From: Pelobates cultripes
Lineage: Eukaryota; Chordata; Amphibia; Anura; Pelobatidae
NCBI GenBank assembly: GCA_933207985.1
Contig: OW240916.1
Location: 79,337,261 to 79,401,260, forward strand
Direction: 5' to 3'
DNA length: 64,000 nt
Below, piece by piece: positions 34,317 to 46,743 of the stretch. Made by a program: the position numbers and the translations under genes. The notes under the pieces are model-generated. The model searched no databases, was not told the DNA's origin, and worked only from the letters and a program-made list of their open reading frames with translations. Within the stretch, counting starts at the first letter, position 1. Each line of letters begins with the position of its first letter.

Positions 34317-35570
34317 TTACGCAATTAGGTGATTTTATTAATTATAATTTGAGGATCCTACCTGACAACCCAGGCAGAAAGTCCAGATAATCTAATTGGC
34401 AAGCCCTCTATTTGGCCCTGTAACTTTCCAAAATACCATAAAACCTGAACATGGGGAATACTGTTGTAATTACTGAACACAAAAATTAGTGTTGAAAAGC
34501 AGCAGAACATAAAATGACAATGATATCATCAATGAAAGTGCAGTTTTTGTGTGAAAAATGGCAAAGAAAAATATGAACACTAACTTTGGCCATTGTTTGT
34601 GACTAAGTGGCTACTAAGAAAGACTGCGCACATCTAATTTTGAATACCCTTGGTTGTCTACATTTGCAAATGGTATGCCACAATTGGGGTAATTCTCATT
34701 TCTGCCTGACACATAGTATCAAAGGCAATATAGGCCCAGCAAACCAATCCGGCAAACTAAAATAGGCAAGCCACATAGTTGTTCCTGTAAACCTGCACAT
34801 GGGGTGGGGGCGGGGCTGTTGTACTCATGAGACATCACTGAGCCCAAATATGAGTTTTTTTTTAAAGCAGTAACACATATACTGATGATGATATCATCAG
34901 TGAAAGAGCAGTTTTTGGTAAAAAAAAAAAAAGCAAAACTACAAATATAAACACTAACTTTGGCCAGGGTTTGTGACTAAGTGGCTAATAAAAAAGACTG
35001 GACATTGGGCATGCCCCATTTTGAATTTCCTGCTTTGTTAACTTTTACAAATGGTATGCCATGATGGCAGTCATTTTCATTCATGGGCTTCCATACGGTC
35101 TCAAAGGCAACATATGGTCAGCAAAATAATCTGGCAAATTTCAGTGTGTAAAAACTGTAAATGGCAAGCTCTTTCTTTGACCCTGTAACTTTCCAAAACC
35201 CCATGAAACCTGTAGATGGGGCATTGTTGTACTTGTGGCACATCACAGCATACAAATGTGTATGTTTTATTGCAGTAAAAGCTAACTGTATTATTACATT
35301 CACATTTAAAATGCCATGCAGAAGTTGGAAAATAACACAATTTCTTAATTCCTCTTAATTAGGTTTTATTCATATTAAATTGTATTCCATATATAAATAT
35401 TTGATGGAAAATTAAAGTCCAATTTCTCCTGAACAAAATGATATATATAATAAGTGTGGTTGCACTTAATATGAAAGAGGTATCTTATGGTTGAACACAT
35501 ATCTACCTCAAATTCTTGGTTTTGTTTTGGTCAGAACTCGTACAATTGCCTCTGTCTTTAACCCCTTAAG
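34315..35570. mobile_element. second copy of the TTAA-element family, internally reiterated
   Basis: Shares CCTGACAACCCAGGCAG, AACTTTGGCC and ACAAATGGTATGCCA phrases with 14470-15690. A segment of roughly 345 bp is repeated (34450-34745 and 34796-35125), and a third start follows at 35160. It ends GTCTTTAACCCCTTAAG, so the terminal sequence is altered. Confidence 0.6.
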
Positions 35571-35689
35571 TTCTAATCAAAACAAAACCTGGAATTTGCA
35601 CTTTAAGTCTATTAACCCCTTAAGGTTGGAGGCTATTGTACACGTTCTGATCAAAGCAAAACTTGTTATAATATACGTATATATCTTGT

Positions 35690-36370
35690 GTGGTGTTTCG
35701 CAGAAACCTCCACTGTCTTGACCTACAGCGATTCTCCACCAACCTCCAAAGTCTCCTTTCACCCATCTCAAACCTCACCTGCCTAACACTGCAACCTCCC
35801 TCAACAACTTTACTCTCTCCTCTCAAATAGACATCATGGCACCTCCTACACTTAAAAGCAGCAAGTGCCCCCAATTACAACCCTTGCAACCTAAGCTGAC
35901 CCAATACCTCCAAAAATGTTTCTGAACTGCTGAACGCTGCTGGAGAAAGTCTCACTCTGCATCTGACTTCCTCCACTATAAATTTATGCTGCTCTCCTAC
36001 ATTCTTACCTTTCAAAAGAAAACTACTTCAATACGCTCATCACCACACTCTCCCGCGAATCCAAACACCTGTTTAATGCTTTTAACTCTCTTCTTCACCC
36101 TGTTGTGCCTCCTTCTCCTACCAACTTGACCACCACAAACTTTGCAAATCACTTCACTGAAACAAATTTCTACAATCAGGAAAGAGATCTCTCATCTCTC
36201 TCCATCTCCTACCAATTTTTCCCATAACCACACTCCCTCAGCTGTCCTATGCTCATTTGCACCCGCTACAGCAGAAGAGGTTTCTCCTCTGCTCGGTTCC
36301 CTCGATCCTATTCCCTCGTATCTCATCCGCACTTTGTCTCCTTCTATCGTTCTGCCTCTTACTAATCAGA
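35690..36370 (+). pseudogene. Rex1/CR1-type LINE fragment (linker to RT start)
   Basis: In three broken frames: HYKFMLLSYILTF, LITTLSRESKHLFNAFNSLL, HPVVPPSPTNLTTTNFANHF, ISTIRKEISHLSPSPTNF, then AEEVSPLLGSLDPIPSYLI and LSPSIVLPLTNQI. This is the linker between endonuclease and RT in Rex1/CR1 LINEs. RT proper is missing; sequence turns into TG-rich DNA after about 36390. Confidence 0.7.
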
Positions 36371-36399
36371 TACCAGAGAACAAAAGTGGAAAGGGCTTG

Positions 36400-36800
36400 T
36401 TAAACTGTGTTTTGCATGTGTGGGGAAGCTACCTGTATTGTTGTATGTGTTTGGAGGTTGTTTGCGCGATTGCATGTGTGTAGAGGAGTCTGTTTGTGTT
36501 GTAGTATGTAAAGGGTTTGTGGTGTACTGTATGTGCTAGGGGCTGTAGTGTATCTGTTTCTAGGCTGTGAAGTACGTGTGCGCCTGTTTATAGGGCCTGT
36601 AGAGTGTGTGGGCCTAGGGGATGTTGTGTGCATGTAAGGACTGTACTGTGTGGGCATCTAGGGCCTGCAGGTGGTTGCATTGTGTGTATGCGTATATAGG
36701 TTATAGTGGACATGTGTGTATAGGTGCGGTAATGAGTGTGTATAAGTGGTTATATGTGAATTGGAGTATAGTGGGTGCACAGAAGGTATAATATGTGTGT
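36400..36800. repeat. degenerate TG-rich DNA
   Basis: Irregular GTGTG/TAGGG phrases, old microsatellite-like; the open frames here are not genes. Confidence 0.6.
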
Positions 36801-36929
36801 TTAGGATCACCTGGCACCCCGACTGGGTACCTCCTTTGAAGGATGCTCCTAGCACTTCCTGAGGGCTCCAAGCACTCCAGCCGACACCATAACCACCTAA
36901 GACTCCTCCTGAAAGCAAGGCAGGAACAA

Positions 36930-37915
36930 GCTCTTACAAGAGCTTAATAGTGATATAGCAAGAGAGTATGACTAGCATAGCAATCCCTTGTAGCAGATTC
37001 CCCCAATAAGAGACGGCACTCCAAACTGAGGGTGAAGTAGAACCCTCTTTTTAATGACACACACTCTGCTTTTATGCAATTCTCCCATGCAAGGGAGACG
37101 CCCACAGACAATTATGAATTACCCAATCTGGTTACATCCCACACATCTCCTCCCCTTAGCCTCAGAGGTAACACAATTAGCCATACAGTTTAAAACATAC
37201 TTTTTACCCAACTTTCATAACTCTGAAACTATACATCCAATATTAATAAAAGTCACATATTATTAATCAGCATATTTCAAATACAAACATACCCAAAAAT
37301 CATTCGAATCAGCAGTTCGGGAGATAGATATAAGTCACCTTTGACCGACCGCAAGCACATTTTCATGCCCAAAACAGTACCAGAGAATCAGGCTGTGCGG
37401 TCGGTCTATTTCCCAAGTTAAAATCAGTTCAAACAGACGAACGACAACCATTCGAATTGTCGAATGAACTGTCGAATGAACTGTCAAATGAAATGTCGAA
37501 AGGCGTTCGAACTGTCGAATGCATTGAAGTCTGGAGAAGGTAAAACTTCAGCTGAATTAAAGATGGCCGCCGCCACGTGTTCGTTTGTACGAACGGCGGC
37601 CACCCAGCGGTCGGCAATTTACCTACAGCAGGCTCCCAGCCTGGGAGGTAAATTGCCTGCACACTTCCACTTCTGGGTGGTCTGCCTGTGTGGTACTTGG
37701 TTCAGTAAGCCCCATTTACTGAACCAAGTGGGAGAAAGCCAGGAACACAGTATATTAACAGTCTGGGGACACTGGGGACAAAGTCTTAAAGGAGCATTGT
37801 CCCAAATAGGTCTGGGGACACTGGGGACACCGTCTTAAAGGGGCATTGTTCCCAAAAGTCACAGTATGTCCCCAGATGGTTCTTAAAGGGAATCCAAGAT
37901 GCTCTCTTCTTTAAG
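36930..37915 (-). repeat. LTR-like block with tandem duplication
   Basis: Shares its core with 32884-32935 and is unusually rich in GTTCG/CGAAC and TGTCGAATGAAC repeats (37440-37520), a trait also seen in the gypsy LTR at 59010-60176. GGTCTGGGGACACTGGGGAC recurs at about 37761 and 37811 as a 50-bp tandem duplication. No coding sequence adjoins it. Limits are uncertain. Confidence 0.4.
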
Positions 37916-38037
37916 GTGCTAAACCATTTTCAACAATTTAACTGAACACAACTGAGGTTGTGTCCCTGAACACTCGTCATATCTCAACCTCTTTCTTCCT
38001 CTCAACCGCTCTGCTATTAAGGGAAGCATTGGCTTGG

Positions 38038-38072
38038 CAGTCAAACAGAGGCTAAGAGCCTCTGTTTGACTG
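38038..38072. repeat. perfect 16-bp hairpin
   Basis: CAGTCAAACAGAGGCT and AGCCTCTGTTTGACTG with loop AAG. Isolated, in no recognised element. Confidence 0.8.
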
Positions 38073-38169
38073 AAATTATGTATTCTAGAAGCTTTCGGCT
38101 TTGTACACAAGGTGAAGAGCATGTGGAAAGAAAAGGAAAAAGCTGCATGGGCTCTCAATTAGTCACAAC

Positions 38170-39739
38170 CCTGGTGTAGTGAGTCCTCTAAGCAACTGAT
38201 GGTGATTGTGAAATCTATATGTGTCAATGAGCGTGTGTGCTTGTTATGCATTTCTACACATGTATAATAATACATGTCAGATTAGGGGGGAAATGGGGAT
38301 TTGTGCATAAAAGATGAGGAGGAGATAATGCAAGAGGTCAGCATCACATAATAACAACCAAACTATAAAAACTAAAAGAAGAAAAAAAAACAACTGGAAC
38401 ATCAACCACTTTAAAATGAAAAGTCTCCCCAGTGGGAATAGTTCCTGTGTAGCACTTGGAATTGAAGATATACACAATCTTTGCCTTTAGTAAATGCAAC
38501 CAATTCTAAAGTGTAGATCCTCAATATGTTATGTTGGTCACAACATCAAGATATCTATAAAATACAAAGAGCAAAGTACATGACAGGCGCACAGTCGCCA
38601 TATGGACAGGGGGAATTCCCCCAAAAACTTACCCCAAAAACACACTGACACTAATGTATGGGTCATAATGTCCACAGCTTTATTAATATTGATAACAATA
38701 ATTAAAGTCATTGCCCAGCCCCCATCCCGCCATATAACATCATATGTCCCCAAAATAAAAGGCAATAAGGCAATAAGAGACCCAATATTTCTGTAAATAT
38801 AAATAACATCAACAACCATAATAACAAACATCATCAACATAATATAAGTGCCAAACTTTGTTAAATAACCACGGAAGGGGCATACCCAGATACCCCTACC
38901 ATACACCAGGTTCTGAGCCACCACTGAGCTCAAAACCTACCAAGGTTCATAATGAACCATTTAACCAAGCTCTTCACCACCAGTCTAACTGCCCTATTCT
39001 ATTTACACTACCCCTACCCCTTTCTTAGCTCTCTTAGCTGATCTCTTCTTTAGTAGTGCTCTTGTTATGATAACTTTAGCATGGCTGATGTTATGAAACA
39101 TATCAGCTAGTCCATTAGCTCAAACAGTATACACATGGTTAAAGCATCAATAGGCTTATAGACCATGCTTGCACTCATGGGCACCTTGCTTTGCTGCCCA
39201 AAAGACAAATCAATGGCAATTCCTGAAATTAATTCATAAAGAACACTAAGCACATGCAAAACCTGCTGAAACAAAGCAGATTTCAAACCTTATCCATGTT
39301 TTGTCATGCATAGATGCTCTCAAGTAAACTTCTCCAAACAGTTATCAATGAGGAGGAAGGGACCCTGCAGAATTGAAACCATATTTTTTTGTATTCACAC
39401 CCTCCCCTCCAGATTTTTTTTTTTAGTGTTTATAAACTACTTCAAATGTTTTTTTCCCCTCACATAAAAACTGGCGGGGAGCTGCCCCAAGTTCCAGTCT
39501 TTACTCCCCAATTGCTGATCTTCATCCCTATTATAAATCAAATGCAAAGGAGTGCATTTATGATACTCAAATACAATTATTTTATCAATCTAAAGCAGAC
39601 AAGCAACTGCATGTAATCCAAGTCTCATTACAGGACTTTTCACAGTATATCAAGATAACAGGGATGAAATGTTGATTGAATGCTGTTGTACTTATGTGCT
39701 TAAAACAAAGCAGCACTTTTTATTATTTTGAAGTGCTCA
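38170..39739. other. no gene recognised
   Basis: AT-rich DNA without splice-flanked open stretches. 38540-39000 has repeat-like composition but no family that I can name. Confidence 0.4.
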
Positions 39740-39818
39740 CAGGGCCGGACTGGGGATACAAAGCAGCCCTGGAAAAAAATCTATGCCAGCCCCATAAGTC
39801 ATTGTGCTATGTAGGGTG

Positions 39819-39940
<122 letters not shown>

Positions 39941-40152
39941 TTGAAATAGTTGGCTGCACTCTCGGATTTCCTGAAAATGTAACTTTTATTGAAATATTTA
40001 AGAGAAAATCAATGTTTCAGTCCCTCTTGTGAACTTTCGTCATGATCCTGATGCAAGTCCACAAGAGGGACTGAAACGTTGATCTTCTCTTAAATATTTA
40101 AATAAAAGTAAAATTTTAAGGAAATCCGAGAGTGCAGACAACTATTTCAATT
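39941..40152. repeat. foldback of two PLE-like ends
   Basis: Arms of about 90 bp (TTGAAATAGTTGGCTGCAC against GTGCAGACAACTATTTCAA) surround a short centre. Each arm holds GGGACTGAAAC, so each carries half or all of a hammerhead-like core, the better one on the plus strand at 40048. Confidence 0.75.
40048..40084 (+). ncRNA. hammerhead-ribozyme-like motif
   Basis: CTGATGCA (one extra base against CUGAUGA), stem II AGTCC/GGACT, then GAAACGTTGATC. The sequence opposite, on the minus strand at 39985-40030, is a decayed partner. Confidence 0.45.
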
Positions 40153-40269
40153 GCCTATATATATACTGGAGCCCTGGTGATGCAACAGTATATATATATA
40201 TATATTTATTTTATTGATACATTTCTTCTTCTAATTCAAAATATTAGTTCTTTTAGGTTAATTAAATTA

Positions 40270-41035
40270 TACAGTAGGAGCATACTCACACACAGACAGA
40301 CAATCTTACTGATGCACACAAATAGGCTCATTGACAGACAATGACACACACAGACAAGGTTACTGGCACACACACAAATTTAGTACAGACAAACTCTGAT
40401 ACACACACACAGCTTACTATAGACAAGCTCACTGATGCGCACACACTCTCCCTACAGACAAGCCCATTGACACACACATGCTCCCTACAGAAGAGCTCAC
40501 TAACACACAGATTCACTACAGACAAGCTCACTGACACACACATGCTCACTATAGACAAGCTCACTGACACACATATGGTCACTACAGACAAGCTCACGAT
40601 CACACTCATGCTTACTACAGACAAGCTCACTGTACACACATGCTAACCACAGACAGGCTCCGACACACCCATGCTCCTTACAGACAAGCTCACTAACACA
40701 CACACATATGATCCCTACAGACAAGCTCACTGACACACATACAAGCTCACTCACTAGCAGGCACACACACACACAAACTCACTAGCAGGCACACACACAC
40801 ACACACACACAGAGGCTCCCTCACTAGCAGATGCACGCACACACACACACACACAGGGCAGACAGTCACTGACACCCAGGCAGACAGCCACACACACACA
40901 CAGGCAGACAGTCACTGACACCCAGGCAGACAGCCACACACACACACACACAGGCAGACAGTCACTGACACCGAGGCAGACAGCCACACACATACACAGG
41001 CAGACAGCCACACACTCACACACACAGGCAGACAG

Positions 41036-41068
<33 letters not shown>

Positions 41069-42020
41069 CAGACAGTCACACACACAGGCAGACAGTCACA
41101 CACACAGTCAGTCACACACTCACACAGACAGTCACAGACACAGTTACACACAGACACAGTCACACACTCACACAGACAGTCACACACTCATACAGACAGT
41201 CACACACTCATACAGACAGTCACACACAGTCACACACTCACACAGTCACACACAGTCACACACTCACACACACAGTCACACGCTCACACACACAGTCACA
41301 CGCTCACACAGACAGTCACACACAGTCACACACTCACACAGTCACACACAGACAGTCACACACTCACACAGACACAGACAGTCACACACTCACACAGACA
41401 CAGACAGTCACACACTCACACAGACAGTCACACACAGACAGTCACACACAGACAGTCACACAGACAGTCTCACACAGACAGTCTCACACAGACAGTCTCA
41501 CACAGACACACTCACACACACAGTCTCACACAGACAGTCACACACAGTCTCACACAGACAGTCACACAGACAGTCTCACACAGACAGTCACACAGACAGT
41601 CTCACACAGACAGTCACACAGACACACTCACACACACAGTCTCACACAGTCACACACAGTCTCACACAGTCTCACACAGTCTCACACAGTCTCACACAGT
41701 CTCACACAGACAGTCTCACACAGACAGTCACACACTCACACAGACAGTCACACACAGACAGTCACACACTCACACAGACAGTCTCACACAGACAGTCACA
41801 CACTCACACAGACAGTCACACACACAGTCTCACACAGACAGTCACACAGTCACACAGACAGTCACACAGTCACACAGACAGTCACACACAGACAGTCACA
41901 CAGTCATACAGACAATCTCACACAGACAGTCTCACACAGACAGTCTCACACAGACAGTCTCACACAGACAGTCACACACTCACACAGACAGTCACACACA
42001 CAGTCTCACACTCACACAGA
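40270..42020. repeat. CA-rich satellite with CACAGT/GACAGTC higher-order units
   Basis: About 1.75 kb. The left part (40270-40760) has 20-25-bp units like ACAGACAAGCTCACTGACAC; 40760-41100 has CAGGCAGACAGTCAC units; 41100-42020 is a dense mix of CACACTCACACAGACAGT and TCTCACACAGACAGTC. Long open frames here are artefacts. Confidence 0.9.
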
Positions 42021-42519
42021 CCTCCTTCTTACCTCCTGTTTGTTGCTCCTGCAGGCTGGTTGTTGGGGAAGCAGGGACTCCTTCCTGCTTCCCATGCTGC
42101 AGTCAGCCAGGCCGCCGCACAGTAAGCCCCGCCCCCGCCGCACGCTAAGCCCCGCCCCGGCACGCTAAGCCCCGCCCCCGCTGCAAATTTTTTAAATTTA
42201 TTTTTTATGATCCCGCCGGCCATGTGTGAGCTGTGACGGCCGCCTGGCTCCCCCTGCTCCCATGAGGCTCTGTGCGGCCGCACAGCTCACACATAGCCGG
42301 CCGGGATCAGGGCTGTCAGACCGGCCCCAGGTGCCGCGGCCCACCGGGAAATTTCCCGGTATCCCGGTGGGCCAGTCCGGCCCTGTTCCTCATTAAGTCA
42401 GAATATTAATTATGAACTTGAACTAGGAAAAAAAAACGGAATCCTCAAAGTGGTTTTGGGATGAAAGGGCATCAAGAGCTGCGTTATTTTAAATGCAACT
42501 GGTGTACTGATATCAGGGC

Positions 42520-42905
42520 CGTCTTTAAAGGACCACTATAGTGCCAGGAAAACCTACTCGTTTTCCTGCACTATAGGGTCTCTGGGTCCCCCCCACCCTC
42601 TGGGCCCCCCTCCCGCCGGTGGTGGAAGGGGTTAATCCCTTACCTTTTTCCCCCGCCGGGCTCTCTCAGCGCGGGGAACTCTCCTCCTCATTTTCGCAGT
42701 CATCGGTCGCGCGCGCATTCAGCCAGTCCATAGGAAAGCATTCTCAATGCTTTTCTATGGACGCCGGCGTCTTCTTACAGTGAAAATCACAGTGAGAAGC
42801 GCGGAAGCGCCTCTAGCGGCTGTCAATGAGACAGCCACTAGAGGCTGGATTAACCCATAGGTAAACATAGCAGTTTCGCTGAAACTGCTATGTTTACAGC
42901 AAAAA
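42520..42905. repeat. interspersed repeat built as a chain of hairpins
   Basis: Starts TTTAAAGGACCACTATAG. Successive stems: 42535-42578, a weaker one around 42612-42660, 42726-42762 (GTCCATAGGAAAGCATT, one mismatch), 42771-42799, 42809-42845 (GCCTCTAGCGGCTGTC, one mismatch) and 42861-42897 (GTAAACATAGCAGTTTC, 17-bp perfect). Ends AAAGGGTTAAACC. No coding capacity. Confidence 0.75.
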
Positions 42906-42909
42906 GGGT

Positions 42910-43980
42910 TAAACCTAGATGGACCTGTTTTTTTTGTCCTTTTCTATGTACTTCAATTGGAGCTGTGGCTTACCTCAGAAATAGTTAGTGTAAGTTACAA
43001 TTAATTTATGCATTATATCACAGTGGTTCTTTGCATTTTGCACTTTTAGATATATCACATATTTGTGCTAATTGTTTGTATACACCTTATCACTTGTGAG
43101 TGAAGCAGTATATTGCACTTTATAACACACATTTGATGTTGCTAAATGAATTTGCACTTTAAATTTTAGCGCACCTTTTTCTGTTTTTACTAAAAGAGAA
43201 CTCAAGTCTACAATCCAGTATGCGTCCTACTTGTGTAGGTGGCATGTGCATATTGCTCTCTTCCCCTTTCTCCAGCTATGGAGACAGCACGAGTGGCTGC
43301 TCTATGCACGGGTGGTTGATGGCTTGGAAGACTACTACAAACGGCATGGTTCACAAACCTGTGAGACAGGTTGTGAACAAGCTGATAGTAGGTGAATGAT
43401 TGGTGTAACCTCATCCTGATTTTGGAAGGCTTGAACATATCTATATTCTCAAATTTGCTGTTTAGCCTATTTTTTATTTTTTTTACATCTGATACAGAAG
43501 TATTTGAATAAAAAATAATATTGTATAAAAAATTTGCTTAAAAAATAATATTGTATAAAAAATGTTGCTAACACTTTGATGAACTATTAATTAACTACAA
43601 AAATATCATACTTCCATAACCAATTTGATTAAATGGAAAGGTAGGAGAGATACTTTTTAGATTTTAAACAAACAATAAAATATTGCTTATTCTGTTTGTC
43701 AGAACAAAGATATAGCTTTGTTGAATTGTTTTCATAAATGTATGTTTCTTTCAAATTCAAAAATCAATATCATATGAGTGAATCAAAGTTCCAAGTGAGT
43801 CTACCTGAGAAATGGTCAATTTTGCATTTGTAGAAAAATAAAGACTTTTAGAAATAAGGGCATTTTATGACAATGCACATTAGAAGTTTTGAACAGAATA
43901 TATTCCCTTTAAAATATAAGGGCTTGGGGGGGGGATTACAGTTGTACCAGCATTTTTATGAATAAATTAAAAACTGATAC
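42910..43980. other. CELSR-side intron or intergenic DNA; no exon seen
   Basis: AT-rich. 43503-43563 holds a 33-bp tandem duplication (AAAAAATAATATTGTATAAA twice). The next expected CELSR exon is not recognisable here. Confidence 0.5.
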
Positions 43981-44096
43981 CTGCTGAGAAAGTGAGCTGG
44001 ACCTGTTCATCTGTCACCTCCAGGACAATGAAATCATGTTTCCCATTAAACCTCCCATTATACAGTAGTAGGCCATTACGCTCCCGGGTGGCAAAG
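43981..44096 (-). CDS. celsr2-like: CELSR exon: laminin-G domain part
   Basis: A 116-bp exon with acceptor CTTCCAG at 44097 and donor GTATCAG at 43980. It encodes FATRERNGLLLYNGRFNGKH, then DFIVLEVTDEQVQLTFSAG, the early strands of the first laminin-G domain of CELSR proteins. It joins the previous exon in phase 2 (AG plus C makes Ser, giving LSLSFATRERNG), which confirms the splice call. CELSR proteins are atypical cadherins and adhesion GPCRs that act in planar cell polarity at the cell surface. This is the last exon found in the 3' direction; the rest of laminin-G and the GPCR part are missing from view. Confidence 0.9.
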
Positions 44097-45404
44097 CTGG
44101 AAGGACAAGAAGAAAGTTTCACTATGTTCTAGGTTACATTATTTATATTAGGTTATTTTTCAAAACAGAGATAAAAATAGATGTCCCACCACTCCTTGCT
44201 ATAATTGTAAATTATTTTTATTGTGGCCTCACCAAACAAAATCTGTTGTACATTCAGCTCCAACTTCAGATTGATGTTCAAGTAACCAAAACATTTAGTG
44301 CATACTTTGTGTTTTTAACAACATTTGCCGTTTGTTCAACCAGTTTTAATTGACTTGCTATCTTTTTTATTTTACGCTTTACATTGTTTCATTGCATTTT
44401 CAAACCCATGTAGTTCAACAGTTTTATAGAATTGCAAAGCATTGAGACATTAGGTGATTACAGTTTCTTCGCTTCTACTTCAAACACATTTAGGTTATTC
44501 AATAAACTGGCAAAATTATCCAAAACACAATCCAAAATATAACTCGTTGGAAATATCAGAAATTGTAATAAAAAAACAAACAAACAAAAAAAACACAAAT
44601 TAAAATTTTTCACCTTTTAATCACATTTTTTTAAATTACTTCAAACATTTCAGCAGTTTTTTTTGTTTGTTTTTTGAAAACATTTCACAAGCCCCAATGA
44701 GTCTATGTAACCTATGTGGTGAGGAATTAATAAGATAGCTTCCTTTGTGAAACATATTTGAAATATACATATCCTCCTCCAATTTTCATGTTTTCACACC
44801 TAAATATGATGAACATATTAATCCTCTAGGATGCTGACCTCTGACCCTGTCTCAACCTCCTGGATAATTAGCATTTGTCACAGCACAGGCCTGGGGACAT
44901 CTGTGATTTCACTCCACCCTTCCCCTTTACAATCAACTTGCTCTGAGCCTTATGAGGCTAGACAAAAAACATGGGTGGGAGTACAACAAAGAGCAAAGAG
45001 GACACACACAGAGACAAAAGAAAAAGAGATTAAGAGAGAGAGGTGGAAAGTGATATAAAAAGAAACCTGGGAACAAAATGAGGAAAACAGAACAGTATGT
45101 CTACTATATAAGTAGTGTAGGGCCCCAATTCCACCCAACTCCAATAAAGAATGTATTTTACACCCCTCTAAACCCAATACAGTTAGAACCACCCATACCA
45201 TATTCTCTGTTGCTTACACATTTTTAAATTTTGCTCTTAAAGAAAGTTACAGCTAAAAGACATATGACTCATTATAATGTACGTATATACCACATGAATG
45301 ATGCTGTTAATAAAAGGACTTCATTGTAATAAATCATTAGAATTATTGAAAACATGGAGTCACACCTGGAAATATGTCACCCAAATATTGAAAGCCCCAC
45401 TCAC

Positions 45405-45627
45405 CTGAGTGACAATGTGAAGTGAAATCTCTGTCTCAAGCCACGAAAAGTAAGAAATGATTCTCCATTAAAAGCACGTGTGGTTACTGTACAGTGGGGA
45501 GATTCGAATGCACCAGGAGGACACTCACAGTGGAAACCTCCCACCAGCAGGTTCACACATACTCCACCATTCTTGCAGAGCCCTGACGAGCAGCGTGCAG
45601 AACGCAGAGCGATCTCGCAATGTGGTC
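45405..45627 (-). CDS. celsr2-like: CELSR exon: EGF-like domain and laminin-G start
   Basis: A 223-bp exon between acceptor TTCTCTCCAAG (45628) and donor GTGAGT (45404). It encodes GPHCEIALRSARCSSGLCKN, GGVCVNLLVGGFHCECPPGA, then TTRAFNGESFLTFRGLRQRF. The first part closes the preceding EGF module, the second is a complete calcium-independent EGF module, and SFLTFRGLRQRFHF opens laminin-G. VNLLVGGF and TFRGLRQRFHFTL are near-invariant in vertebrate CELSR1-3. Codon phase agrees on both sides (G plus GA makes Gly after YTG). Confidence 0.93.
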
Positions 45628-45769
45628 CTTGGAGAGAAGAGATATATCACAGTAAGTGTAGGAAAGTCTAGGAAGAAAGGGTTGCATGGAGTGAAGGACA
45701 GATAGTAAAAGACAGAAATATAAATAAAAAAATAAATAAATAAAAGTGAATACTTGCTAAAACACATGT

Positions 45770-45960
45770 CACAGTGTGCAAACTAAAACATAGGTGGCAT
45801 CAAACCAGCGTGAGGGCCCCGGTGCAGCTGCACTGGTGGCAGTTCCGCCGCTACACGTGGGGCCTGGGCGGCTGGGCCTCCCATGGCTGCTGGGCCCGTG
45901 ACAACTGTCATGGTTGTCACACCCTGATGGTGGCCCTGCTGATGTATATTTCAGGTGATT
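45770..45960. repeat. GC-rich repeat insert in the CELSR intron
   Basis: GC-rich against AT-rich intron flanks. It contains GTGACAAC/GTTGTCAC as a hairpin at 45898-45920 and GGGGCCTGGGCGGCTGGGCC. Looks like a decayed hAT-type MITE; ends not defined. Confidence 0.4.
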
Positions 45961-46358
45961 ATTATTTTGCAAAAAAAACATCTACCAATCTATCTGCATG
46001 ACAAGCTGCCTCTCAAATAGGCTACAACAGACAAGCTAAGTATCCTTGGGCAAGACACCTAACAATACATATCCACATACTAAAGAGTGTAAGCTCGTAT
46101 GAGCAGGGCCTTGCTCACTCCTTTCTCTAACTGTACAGCGCTGCAGAATATGTTGACACTATATAAATAATAATAAAAATAATAATAGCCCTGTTACCAA
46201 AAAGGAAAAATAGAAAATGACACTGCCAAGCACACTCAAATACATGTAACTCGTGCTTATTTTTTTTAATGAATCTGGCATTTACTTTTATGGATTACTG
46301 GCATTTAAATGTATCATGCTCCCTACTGTCAACATTGTCAATTATCAACATCTCTCAC

Positions 46359-46743
46359 CTGTGTAACCTTCATGACATTTGCAAGTGAAGCCTCCTTCAT
46401 GACTCTGGCAGAAGCCATGTTCTCCACAAGGTCCTGTGTAACATAGGTCTACCTCTGTTTCACAGTATTCACCAGCAAAGCCCCTTGGACAGCGGCAGCG
46501 CAAACCTCCTACTGGCAGGATAGGGCGAAAAAGTAATGTGTCTGAGGCTAAAAAAGGAGCCGAGCTGTCAAATCGCAGGGCAGATACACACAGCATGTAG
46601 TTAGGACAAGGCTCCCGCAGACATACATTGTCATCAAATGGCAATACTCGCTGCTGTGCTAGAGCAGCCAACAGTGTCCGATTCAAGTACAAAAGCTCAC
46701 GGAGTGTCTCTGATGGAAGAAATTCCCCTTCATGGTCTTGGAC
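46359..46743 (-). CDS. celsr2-like: CELSR exon: cadherin-EGF link and EGF-like domains
   Basis: A 385-bp exon, acceptor CTTGTTTCAG (46744), donor ACACAG/GTGAGA (46358). It encodes FLPSETLRELLYLNRTLLAA and QRVLPFDDNVCLREPCPNYM, then CVSALRFDSSAPFLASDTLL, PVGGLRCRCPRGFAGEYCET and EVDLCYTGPCGEHGFCQS. All are hallmarks of the region between the last cadherin repeat and the EGF/laminin-G array. FLPSE.L, AQRVLPFDDN and PVGGLRCRCP favour CELSR2 over CELSR1 and 3, on recall only. Starts in phase 0. Confidence 0.93.

Noticed and set aside
38538..38933. 131-codon minus-strand frame with hydrophobic stretches
   Set aside because: The hydrophobic pattern comes from AT-rich DNA; no family resemblance, and repeat-like composition.
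41100..42020. Regularly spaced repeats that could suggest a CRISPR array
   Set aside because: The units are short, variable and have no unique spacers; this is vertebrate CA-type satellite.
43208..43438. 76-codon minus-strand frame considered as the next CELSR exon
   Set aside because: The sequence does not resemble laminin-G and lacks proper splice borders.
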